Below are positions 9,177-16,331 of a DNA stretch of 44,806 nt, piece by piece (position 1 is the stretch's first letter; the number at the start of each line of letters is the position of its first letter). The position numbers and the translations under genes were made by a program. A model generated the notes under the pieces. The model was not told the origin of the DNA. It ran no database searches and saw only the letters and a list, made by a program, of their open reading frames with translations. The DNA comes from Gammaproteobacteria bacterium (lineage in GTDB: Bacteria; Pseudomonadota; Gammaproteobacteria; JAADHQ01). The DNA lies in contig DRJK01000060.1 in NCBI GenBank assembly GCA_011052215.1, forward strand, positions 1-44,806, written 5' to 3'.

Positions 9177-10130
9177 ATGAATCTGCGAGATCTGAAATAT
9201 ATCATTAGCGTGGCAGAGACCCGCCACTTCGGAAAGGCATCCGAGCGTTGTTTTGTCAGTCAGCCGACCCTCAGCGGCCAGATAAAAAAGCTGGAAGAGG
9301 AGCTGGGGGTGATCATTTTCGAGCGTACCAATCGCTCGGTGGAGATTACCCCGATAGGCGAGGCCATTATGGCGCATGCATACCGGATTCTCGAACAGGT
9401 CGGTGCCATTCAGCAGTTGGCACTTGCCCACCAGGACCCACTGGCCGGGCCGTTGCGTATCGGTGCAATCCCTACCCTGAGCCCCTATTTAATGCCACTG
9501 ATCCTGATGCCACTGAAAAAACAGCATCCGCAAATGAAGTTGGTCCTGTCTGAAGAAATGACCGATATTCTGCTGGGGAGATTGCACAATTTCGAGATTG
9601 ATGCCGCCCTGCTGGCGACACCCGTAGATGAACAGAGCCTGGACGTCATACCATTATTTGATGAGCCATTCTGGCTTGCATATCCGCGCGAACATCCGTT
9701 TTATTATAAAGATGAAATCTCCAGGTCAGACCTGGATAAAACGGAGCTGTTGTTATTATCGGAAGGCCACTGTCTGGCAAAACAGGCAATGGATGTCTGT
9801 CACCTTAAGGATCGCAAGGGGCAGGGTGATATGGCTGACTTGCGGGCATCGAGCCTGGAGACCTTGTTGCAACTGGTCGGTGCCGGGTTTGGTTCAACCC
9901 TCGTTCCGGCGCTCGCCCTGCGTGGGTCGTGGGCCAGCGGAAGTGGCATTGTTGCCCGCAAGCTGAACCTGAAGGATGCATACCGTCGTGTCTCGCTGGT
10001 GTTCAGGAAAAGTTACCCGGGACGAAAGGCACTGGATGAGTTTGCACGGGTTATTCTGGAAAATCTGCCCGATACCGTCTCCCCGGTTATTGCCCGAAAA
10101 CCCGTTAAAAAGAGGACGCGCCCGCCATAA
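9177..10130 (+). CDS. oxyR: Hydrogen peroxide-inducible LysR-type activator OxyR
   Basis: Peroxide sensor that activates antioxidant genes through a reversible disulfide. The 317-residue protein has an N-terminal winged helix (MNLRDLKYIISVAETRHFGKASERCFVSQPTL region) and a LysR sensor domain. The redox cysteines fall at Cys199 (SEGHCLAKQAM) and Cys208 (MDVCHL), the same numbering as E. coli OxyR, which separates it from generic LysR regulators. The C-terminus is extended and basic (RKPVKKRTRPP). It overlaps the convergent Dyp-type peroxidase gene by 26 bp. The context of peroxidase and glutaredoxin-like fragment fits a peroxide-response locus. Confidence 0.96.
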   Translation: MNLRDLKYIISVAETRHFGKASERCFVSQPTLSGQIKKLEEELGVIIFERTNRSVEITPIGEAIMAHAYRILEQVGAIQQLALAHQDPLAGPLRIGAIPTLSPYLMPLILMPLKKQHPQMKLVLSEEMTDILLGRLHNFEIDAALLATPVDEQSLDVIPLFDEPFWLAYPREHPFYYKDEISRSDLDKTELLLLSEGHCLAKQAMDVCHLKDRKGQGDMADLRASSLETLLQLVGAGFGSTLVPALALRGSWASGSGIVARKLNLKDAYRRVSLVFRKSYPGRKALDEFARVILENLPDTVSPVIARKPVKKRTRPP

Positions 10131-11016
10131 AATCCTGAAGAGATAATATATCCAGATCCAGTTTGCCGTTCCTGACCGGCGGGCACCAGAAACAGGCGCC
10201 ATTGACCGGGCGTGTGAATGTGAGCAGGGCATCACGAATGGTGTCTTCATTACCGAGCATTCGGCCCAGTATTTTTTCAAAGGCATCAAAAGATTTTCCA
10301 AAGGCCACAAAGACCAGGCCAGCATCCATACCCTCGGCCCACGGCATGGAACGGCGAAGTATGAAGGCCTCCGGATCAAAACTTTCCTGTGCCGCCCGTT
10401 TCACATGGGCTGATTCCGGTGCGGTTTCAAATTCCTCGTTATCACTGATATGACGGCCGATTACATCGTCACGCTGTTCAGTTGTCATCTCATCCAGAAC
10501 ATCAAAATCGTGTAACCATTGCTGGACTGCAACAAAGCTGCTTCCGTCCAGCCCCGGGCCCTGACCCTGGACGATGGCGGCCTGAATTGCGGCCTCTCCC
10601 GAGGGGTTTTCTGTGCCATCCTCATAACCGCTCAGGTCACGATTCTGGTCATACTGAAAGGCATCGATTGCATCTACCAGCATGAAACCCGGTGCAAGCA
10701 AGGATTCTATCTGGCGTGAGCGATGGAACAGTTCACCACGGTCAACACCGCGCAGCCAGCACCACAGCGTAGCCGGTGTTGACGGGATGTCGATGCCAGG
10801 CCCGGTTTGCGGTTGCAGGGACCGCAGGCCCGGAACCTCCTTGCCCAGGAGACTGACCAGCGATTGCCCAAGACCAACCACGGTTGAATCCGTTTCAATG
10901 CTGTTTGCCAGGGCGGTTAATGCGGTTTTAATCCCGGCTTCGGCGCCGACAGTAAAGGTCAAATAACGGGCGAGGCTGGTCCCCTCTGCGAGTATGCCGG
11001 GCTGAGTCAGTAACAT
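10105..11016 (-). CDS. Dyp-type (YfeX-like) haem peroxidase
   Basis: Cytoplasmic dye-decolorising-type peroxidase of 303 residues. It carries the family signature GxxDG as GYEDGTENP with catalytic Asp133, the proximal haem ligand candidate His204 (SAHVKRAAQ) and the conserved Arg pair 221-222 (ILRRSMPW). There is no Tat or Sec signal, so it belongs with YfeX-like rather than EfeB-like proteins. Its 3' end overlaps oxyR in convergent orientation. A weak OxyR-like sequence is at 11122-11136 upstream. It probably removes peroxide; the physiological reductant is unknown. Confidence 0.94.
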   Translation of the reverse strand: MLLTQPGILAEGTSLARYLTFTVGAEAGIKTALTALANSIETDSTVVGLGQSLVSLLGKEVPGLRSLQPQTGPGIDIPSTPATLWCWLRGVDRGELFHRSRQIESLLAPGFMLVDAIDAFQYDQNRDLSGYEDGTENPSGEAAIQAAIVQGQGPGLDGSSFVAVQQWLHDFDVLDEMTTEQRDDVIGRHISDNEEFETAPESAHVKRAAQESFDPEAFILRRSMPWAEGMDAGLVFVAFGKSFDAFEKILGRMLGNEDTIRDALLTFTRPVNGACFWCPPVRNGKLDLDILSLQDFMAGASSF

Positions 11017-11121
11017 GGCTGCATTCCTGTATATGAGAGTGATGCCCCAAGATTAACCGACATAATCACGGAGTGAAAGTACATTGTCCCGCTCTGTATA
11101 CTCATCATGCACGTATTATTA

Positions 11122-11136
11122 ATAGTCAAAAACGAT
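11122..11136 (-). promoter_or_regulatory. Weak OxyR-like sequence upstream of the peroxidase gene
   Basis: Read on the minus strand, ATCG-N7-CTAT matches seven of the eight fixed outer bases of the OxyR half-operator, but the inner conserved A is G. It lies about 105 bases before the peroxidase start. Suggestive only. Confidence 0.25.
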
Positions 11137-11236
11137 CAATATAATTAATTTAAACGATTATACCGATTTATGGTTATGTTCGATAATTCACTCCACAGAC
11201 AGATAGTAAACCGATTAACCGAAAGGGGGATAAACC

Positions 11237-11353
11237 ATGTTAGAGAATCGTGAAGGCCGGAACGTGCCACAGGTATTCATTAATGGTGATCTCATTGGTG
11301 GTGCTGAAGATCTGGAACACTATATGTCCCGCCATGCGAAAAATGCGGCATAA
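11237..11353 (+). CDS. 38-residue glutaredoxin C-terminal-half mini-protein
   Basis: ATG 11237 to TAA 11353 encodes 38 residues matching only the second half of a monothiol/dithiol glutaredoxin: REGRNVPQVFINGDLIGG, with the glutathione-binding VPQVF(cis-Pro) and the GG-(A/S)-(E/D)-D/L segment. The CPYC-type active site and first half are absent, and the 220 bp upstream contain no recognisable remainder. A strong GAAAGGGGGA lies 7 bases before the ATG, so it looks translated rather than decayed. It may be a gene fragment or a genuine mini-protein. It starts divergently from the Dyp peroxidase gene and is close to oxyR, fitting redox stress. Confidence 0.6.
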   Translation: MLENREGRNVPQVFINGDLIGGAEDLEHYMSRHAKNAA

Positions 11354-11448
11354 CAACCACGGGCCATCCTGTGTCTGAATTAACTTACGGTTATTAGAGG
11401 CAGGATGGTTCCTTCAGGCTGGCCGGGTGGTTTTATTTGCCAGTGAGT

Positions 11449-11799
11449 CTATTTAAGGTAGTGAATGGATTTTTTGATACCGAGTTTTCGGCTACGGGCC
11501 TGTTGGGATACGATGCCGCGGATACGGTATTCCTCTGTGATCAGCATTTCTTCATATGCTTTATTTAGTGCGACCAGATAATGTTTTTCATCCCGTACAA
11601 TAAACTGCCGGAACGTGGTTTCACCTTTATAGTCAATAACAATGTATGCACCATGGTGCAGGGGTACGGCGGGGTCGACAATGATGATCGCACCATCCAT
11701 GAACTCCGGCTCCATACTGTCTCCCAGTACCTGCAGGGCAAAGGGTGAATTGGATGCGCAGGCGCTGATATCTCCACCGGTTAATTCATTCATTTCCAT
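11449..11799 (-). CDS. Stand-alone S24/LexA-like protease-fold protein without DNA-binding domain
   Basis: 116 residues covering just the LexA/UmuD-type C-terminal fold. The serine motif is clear (LQVLGDSMEPEFMDGAIIIVDP). Where LexA has the catalytic Lys (in TVKRF/TLKRF), this protein has TFRQF, i.e. Arg. There is no N-terminal helix-turn-helix and no obvious Ala-Gly cleavage site. Start ATG 11799 is preceded by AGGA at good spacing. It may be a non-proteolytic member or use a different base. It stands alone between the glutaredoxin fragment and mutM. Its role is unknown. Confidence 0.8.
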   Translation of the reverse strand: MEMNELTGGDISACASNSPFALQVLGDSMEPEFMDGAIIIVDPAVPLHHGAYIVIDYKGETTFRQFIVRDEKHYLVALNKAYEEMLITEEYRIRGIVSQQARSRKLGIKKSIHYLK

Positions 11800-11888
11800 A
11801 AAGCTATCCTGGCGATGTTCAACGGGTGAATATCATAGCATTTTACAGAGATTATCGCTAACCACTTGTAATGTAGTGAATTATGATT

Positions 11889-12704
11889 TTATCGTTGGCA
11901 TCGGGGGCAATAAAAGGTCGAGCGTTGCCCGATCATAAGCTTGCGGATAATCCCGCCGCATTGATAACAGTTTTTACCCTCCCGCCCATAGACATTCAGT
12001 GACTGGCTGAAATAGCCGGGTTTTCCATCACTTCGGGTAAAATCTTTCAGGGTGGTCCCTCCCTGTTCGATGGCCTGGCTCAGTACAGACTTGATAGCCA
12101 TAACCAGTCTGCCCAGTCGTTGCTTTGAAATTTTTCCAGTCGCGGTTTCCGGGTGTATCCCGGCACGGAAAAGGGCCTCGCTGGCATAGATATTTCCAAC
12201 CCCGACAACAATTTTAGCGGTCATGATAAATGTCTTTACGGGCAGTATTCGCCCACTGGCCTGCTTGTGGATGGTGTTGGAATTAAATTGATCTGTTAAC
12301 GGTTCAGGGCCCAGGCCCGCCAGTCGTTTATGTTTCAGCGGGTCTTTACCCGTCCATAAAACCGCCCCGAAGCGGCGTGGATCCCGTAATCTCAGGACAA
12401 GGTTATTTTCAATAACCAGGTCAAAATGGTCGTGTTTTTCAGCCGGGGTGGACGATGGCAGTATTCGTAAACTGCCCGACATGCCAAGGTGGATAATGAT
12501 GGTACCCGTATCCGTTCCAATCAACAGATATTTGGCGCGCCGCCGAACCGAATGAACCCGGCTGCCTGTTGCCTCTTTTGCCAGTCTTGAACTGACTGGC
12601 CACCGCAAACGCCGATCCCTGACGATAACGCGTTTGATTTTTCGATCCAGCAGGTGTGGTTCAATGCCACGGCGGGTCGTCTCAACCTCTGGTAATTCAG
12701 GCAT
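11889..12704 (-). CDS. mutM: Formamidopyrimidine-DNA glycosylase (Fpg/MutM)
   Basis: Base-excision repair enzyme that removes 8-oxoguanine and formamidopyrimidines. The N-terminal PELPEVETTRRGIEPHL supplies the catalytic Pro2/Glu3; the Lys of RRRAKYLLIG is in place; the H2TH region (TAKIVVGVGNIYASEALFRAGIHP) and the C-terminal zinc finger (CYQCGG...FYCPRCQR) are complete. 271 residues is the normal length. It sits alone on the minus strand, with a family A repeat upstream of its start. Confidence 0.97.
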   Translation of the reverse strand: MPELPEVETTRRGIEPHLLDRKIKRVIVRDRRLRWPVSSRLAKEATGSRVHSVRRRAKYLLIGTDTGTIIIHLGMSGSLRILPSSTPAEKHDHFDLVIENNLVLRLRDPRRFGAVLWTGKDPLKHKRLAGLGPEPLTDQFNSNTIHKQASGRILPVKTFIMTAKIVVGVGNIYASEALFRAGIHPETATGKISKQRLGRLVMAIKSVLSQAIEQGGTTLKDFTRSDGKPGYFSQSLNVYGREGKNCYQCGGIIRKLMIGQRSTFYCPRCQR

Positions 12705-13255
12705 GGTTTTTGCTCGGTCTGATGGTAAATATTATTGTGGAGATGATCATAACAAACCGCAAACGGAAGTGGTTTTCAGGGTCGATTTGATCGAAATGGC
12801 CAGCGTAAACATTGAATTGTGAATGTTTCACCCCTATATCAGATATATCGACACGGCCCTGTCCCGTTAACCCGTAACGAATGTAGTTGAAACGTAAACG
12901 GCAAGTACATGTTGGGCTGACCCACAATCCGGACATGAAACCGGCCAGCCTGATCAAGACATGCCATCCAGGGTCGCCCGGTTACCGCATCCGTGAGGCA
13001 GACGGTCTTTTTTTGGTTATATCGGCCCCGTGTCCCCACATTTATATGCGCCTCATAAGGTTAACGGCACAGCAGAGAGATATCAATGTAGGCTAATAAT
13101 AACCAAACTGGTTGATTTTATTTGAATTATCCGGTGCTGAAGGGAAACCTTCGCTGGACAGGGGCACAGTAATTACACTATAGTCTGTCCTCAAGAAGAG
13201 GATGCAGAATGCCTCATGTTCTTAATTAACTATATTTTATAGAGAGTAGCGTCCA
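12705..13255. other. Intergenic region between mutM and the desaturase gene
   Basis: The 551 bp between two divergent starts contain the family A repeat at 12860-13071 and, from about 13165 on, the presumed desaturase promoter. A CACTATAGT -10-like sequence lies near 13178, and a short hairpin (CCTC-AAGAA-GAGG) near 13190. AGAGAG at 13240-13245 can serve as the desaturase ribosome binding site. No gene is supported. Confidence 0.5.
12860..13071 (+). repeat. Miniature inverted-repeat element, family A copy 2 (212 bp)
   Basis: Left end TGTCCCGTTAAC at 12860-12871, right end GTTAACGGCACA at 13060-13071, one mismatch from copy 1. The inner block CAATCCGGACATGAAACCGG matches copies 1 and 5. The centre (CCATCCAGGGTCGCCCGGTTACCGC) is more eroded. 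No target-site duplication is visible at the ends. Confidence 0.85.
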
Positions 13256-14452
13256 ATGTTAGATCAAATTCTTACATTTCTGGATAGGGGATTTCTCAAT
13301 CTGGATATGTTTCAACTGGTTTTAGTCGTACTGGCCATGGTTCAACTGACCATCGCCTGCGTCACTATTTATTTGCATCGTCACCAGGCACACCGCGGCC
13401 TGGACATGCACCCGGCACTGGCGCATTTTTGCCGACTATGGTTGTGGATGAGCACCGGTATGTTGACCAAGGAATGGGTTGCCATTCATCGCAAGCACCA
13501 CGCCAAATGTGAAACAGAAGAAGACCCGCATAGCCCGATGGTCGATGGTATCAACAAGGTCTTGTGGGATGGCGTAGGCCTTTATAAAAATGAAGCGAAG
13601 GTACAGGCAACCATGGATGACTATGGCCATGGTACACCCGATGACTGGCTCGAGAACAAGGTTTATACCCACTTCAAGCAAGGCGGTATTTACCTGAACC
13701 TGTTGCTCGATGTCTTTTTATTCGGTGCCGCGGGCATCGTGGTCTGGGCTATCCAGATGGTCTGGATTCCATTCCATGCCGCCGGGATCATTAACGGTTT
13801 GGCACACTTCTGGGGTTATCGAAATTATGAAACACGGGATGCCTCTACCAACCTGTGGCCCATTGCGTTCTGGATTGGCGGTGAAGAATTACACAACAAT
13901 CATCATGCCTTTCCGAGTTCCGCCAAGTTCTCCATGAAGAAATGGGAGTTTGATATAGGCTGGATGTATATTCGCGTGCTGTCGGCATTGGGGCTGATCA
14001 AGGTGAAAAAGGTTGCCCCCCGGCCACATATCGACAAAAGCAGGGATACCATTGACCTTGAAACCATCAAGGCGGTTTTCGCAAACCGTCTGCATGTCAT
14101 GGCAAACTATGCCAGGCAAGTAACCCTGCCGGTTCTGAGTCAGCAGGCATGTGAGGACAGTACTTGCCAGAAGGCCCTGCGCAAGGCCAAATCACTGTTG
14201 ATACGGGAATACCCGCAAATGGATGAGAATTCCAGGTCCGAGCTCGATGAGGTGCTGAACTCCAGTCAGGAACTGGAGACTGTGTACAAGTTCCGTATGC
14301 AGTTGCAGGAAGTATGGAATCGTGCTGCGGCCAGCCATGAAACACTGGTGCAGGCATTAAAAGACTGGTGTGCACAGGCAGAAGAAACCGGCATCAAGGC
14401 ATTACAGGATTATGCACGCAGTTTGCGTAACTACAGCCCGATGCCTGCCTGA
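13256..14452 (+). CDS. Membrane fatty acid desaturase (delta-9, DesA/OLE1-like)
   Basis: Integral-membrane di-iron desaturase that introduces a cis double bond into acyl chains. All three histidine boxes are visible: HRHQAHR (about residues 41-47), HRKHH (about 79-83) and HNNHH (about 218-222), separated by hydrophobic segments. Length is 398 residues; beyond the catalytic core lies a hydrophilic C-terminal region of about 150 residues common in proteobacterial homologues. A bidirectional terminator follows at 14477-14501. It is monocistronic. Substrate (acyl-CoA, ACP or lipid) cannot be decided from sequence. Confidence 0.94.
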   Translation: MLDQILTFLDRGFLNLDMFQLVLVVLAMVQLTIACVTIYLHRHQAHRGLDMHPALAHFCRLWLWMSTGMLTKEWVAIHRKHHAKCETEEDPHSPMVDGINKVLWDGVGLYKNEAKVQATMDDYGHGTPDDWLENKVYTHFKQGGIYLNLLLDVFLFGAAGIVVWAIQMVWIPFHAAGIINGLAHFWGYRNYETRDASTNLWPIAFWIGGEELHNNHHAFPSSAKFSMKKWEFDIGWMYIRVLSALGLIKVKKVAPRPHIDKSRDTIDLETIKAVFANRLHVMANYARQVTLPVLSQQACEDSTCQKALRKAKSLLIREYPQMDENSRSELDEVLNSSQELETVYKFRMQLQEVWNRAAASHETLVQALKDWCAQAEETGIKALQDYARSLRNYSPMPA

Positions 14453-14476
14453 AAAGCGGGTTCAGTCGAGTGTTAA

Positions 14477-14501
14477 AAAAGCCGCCTTCCAGGCGGCTTT
14501 T
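14477..14501. terminator. Bidirectional rho-independent terminator
   Basis: GCCGCCT (14481-14487) and AGGCGGC (14491-14497) form a perfect stem around a 3-base loop, with an A-run before and a T-run after. It serves the desaturase gene and the convergent exonuclease III gene. Confidence 0.88.
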
Positions 14502-14532
14502 CTATTGGGGCGTGTAATTGATTATTCAGGAG

Positions 14533-15309
14533 TTACCGGATTTCGTAGTCATATTCCATAATCAACGGTGAGTGGTCGGAGAAGCGCCTGTTTTTATAGA
14601 TGGAGGTTTTACGTATCCTGTCTTTCAGGCCGGGTGTAACGATCTGGTAATCAATGCGCCAACCTGTATTATTTGCCCAGGCCTGTCCGCGGTTCGACCA
14701 CCAGGTATATTGATCCGGTTTTCTGTTGATGACCCTGAATGCATCAACAAACCCGATGGGGCCAAAGACCTCATCCAGCCACGCATGATCTTCAGGTGTG
14801 CAGCCCGAGTTTTTCTGGTTACTTTTCCAGTTTTTTATATCGATTTCCTTGTGTACGATATTCAAGTCACCACAGATGATGTATTCACGGTTCTGTTTAC
14901 GCATACGACGCAACTCCTGTGCAAAACGCCTCATAAAGTCGAGTTTGTTCGCATGTCTTTCCTCACTGGATGATCCCGAAGGCAGGTATAGTGATGCAAC
15001 GCTGAGGCGACCAAAATCGGCCTGGAGGTAACGGCCTTCTGTATCACAGTGGTCCCAGCCGAGACCAAAGCTGACGCGGTCCGGTTCGTGACGCGTATAA
15101 ATGGCGGTACCACTGTATCCTTTCTTTTGTGCATCATAAAAAAAGGAATGATACCCTTTGGGATGAAAGACAGGGTCGGCCAACTGGTCTTCCTGGGCCT
15201 TTGTTTCCTGTATGCAAATTACATCGGCCTTCTGGCGTTTCATCCAGTCAAAGAAACCTTTTTTTGCCGCTGCCCGTATTCCATTAAGATTTGCGCTGAT
15301 GATTTTCAT
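14533..15309 (-). CDS. xthA: Exodeoxyribonuclease III
   Basis: AP endonuclease and 3'-5' exonuclease of base-excision repair. I use ATG 15309 (MKIISANLNGIRAAAKKGFFDWM) since the family starts there; an upstream ATG at 15366 would add residues encoded by the heptamer repeat region. Motifs: ICIQETK (metal Glu), YSGTAIYT, CGDLNIVHKEIDIKN, WSNRGQAWANNTGWRIDY, and the terminal FSDHSPLIM with the catalytic DH. 258 residues is the normal length. Confidence 0.96.
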   Translation of the reverse strand: MKIISANLNGIRAAAKKGFFDWMKRQKADVICIQETKAQEDQLADPVFHPKGYHSFFYDAQKKGYSGTAIYTRHEPDRVSFGLGWDHCDTEGRYLQADFGRLSVASLYLPSGSSSEERHANKLDFMRRFAQELRRMRKQNREYIICGDLNIVHKEIDIKNWKSNQKNSGCTPEDHAWLDEVFGPIGFVDAFRVINRKPDQYTWWSNRGQAWANNTGWRIDYQIVTPGLKDRIRKTSIYKNRRFSDHSPLIMEYDYEIR

Positions 15310-15324
15310 TACGACATTATGACA

Positions 15325-15445
15325 GGGTAAATATAAAAGGGAAAAGGTACAAGGGAAAAGATACAAGATACAAGGTACAAGCTAAAAAAGGGTTGTGCCA
15401 GATTTTTCCCTTTTCCCTTTTATCTTGTCCCTTTTGCCTTTTACC
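15325..15445. repeat. Heptamer-phased inverted simple repeat, locus 1
   Basis: From 15325 to 15387 nine in-phase 7-base units of the form GRKAMAA can be read: GGGTAAA, TATAAAA, GGGAAAA, GGTACAA, GGGAAAA, GATACAA twice, GGTACAA, GCTAAAA. After a 16 bp gap, 15404-15445 holds six units of the complementary type (TTTTCCC, TTTTCCC, TTTTATC, TTGTCCC, TTTTGCC, TTTTACC), so the two halves can fold on each other. Similar heptamer arrays occur at 39654 and 41041. Confidence 0.8.
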
Positions 15446-15480
15446 TATATTCTGCCAATACGCTTCAGGAGTATTTTTGC

Positions 15481-16122
15481 ATGCAGGCCTATAAACATGA
15501 TTTTCTTGAATTCGCCATAGAGACAGGCGTGCTTCGCTTTGGTGAATTCATATTGAAATCAGGCCGTACCAGCCCTTATTTTTTTAATAGTGGTCTGTTT
15601 AATACGGGTACCAGCCTGGCACGTCTGGGTCGCTATTATGCCGAGGCCATTGTGGCATCGGCTATCGAGTTTGATATGATTTTCGGCCCGGCTTATAAAG
15701 GCATACCCCTGGCAGCCAGTACCACCATCGCGTTGGCCGATCACCACAACAGAAATGTGCCTTATGCGTTTAACCGCAAGGAGGCCAAAGACCATGGTGA
15801 GGGTGGATCCATTGTCGGGTCACCGCTTCAGGGCAAGGTACTGGTGATAGACGATGTCATCACAGCCGGTACTGCCATACGTGAATCCGTGGCCATTCTG
15901 AATGCTGCAGATGCTACCCTGGCAGGTGTTGTGATATCTCTGGACCGGCAGGAGAAAGGGACCGGTGATGTCTCTGCTATTCAGGAGGTAGAAAAACAAT
16001 TCAGTATCGATGTGGCCCATATCGTCAGTTTGTCCGATCTGGTCGAATTTCTGGGTGATGGATCCGGTCAGGAAGATGTGCTGGCATTGATCCGTTCCTA
16101 TCGCGACCGGTATGGGGTTTAA
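15481..16122 (+). CDS. pyrE: Orotate phosphoribosyltransferase
   Basis: Converts orotate and PRPP to OMP in pyrimidine synthesis. The 213-residue product has the N-terminal [21 protein letters not shown], the [17 protein letters not shown] flexible catalytic loop, and the PRPP-binding [14 protein letters not shown]. Length is typical. An AGGAG lies 9 bases before the ATG (15468-15472). xthA and pyrE being divergent neighbours is common in Gammaproteobacteria; here the heptamer repeat lies between them. Confidence 0.97.
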   Translation: MQAYKHDFLEFAIETGVLRFGEFILKSGRTSPYFFNSGLFNTGTSLARLGRYYAEAIVASAIEFDMIFGPAYKGIPLAASTTIALADHHNRNVPYAFNRKEAKDHGEGGSIVGSPLQGKVLVIDDVITAGTAIRESVAILNAADATLAGVVISLDRQEKGTGDVSAIQEVEKQFSIDVAHIVSLSDLVEFLGDGSGQEDVLALIRSYRDRYGV

Positions 16123-16134
16123 AACCAGTGACGG

Positions 16135-16184
16135 GCCTGTCGGGCTCAGGGTGATTCTCTGTAGCCGTTCCATGGTCTGGCCCA
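16135..16184 (+). repeat. Family B repeat fragment after pyrE
   Basis: GCCTGTCGGGCTCAGGGTGA and the following 30 bases resemble the left arm of the full family B element at 31408-31575 (GCCTGTCGGACTTAGGATGA...), including GATTCT and TGGCCCAT near the end, at the same spacing. The right arm is missing. Confidence 0.6.
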
Positions 16185-16331
16185 TCGAATGGTAATAACA
16201 ATTTATTATTGAATACAGACAGAAGAGTGCAGTTTTCATCGCGGTCTATCCACGATTGCGATATGATATGCACTAAAGAAATCAGATACCGTTTTCCTGT
16301 AACAGCAGACAAATCATGGGGAGCCTCAAGA

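Noticed and set aside
12720-12790. Further family A remnant (CCGCAAACGGAAGTGG resembles CCGCAAATGGAAGTAT near 20458)
   Set aside because: Only a short, imperfect match without the terminal or central features of the family.
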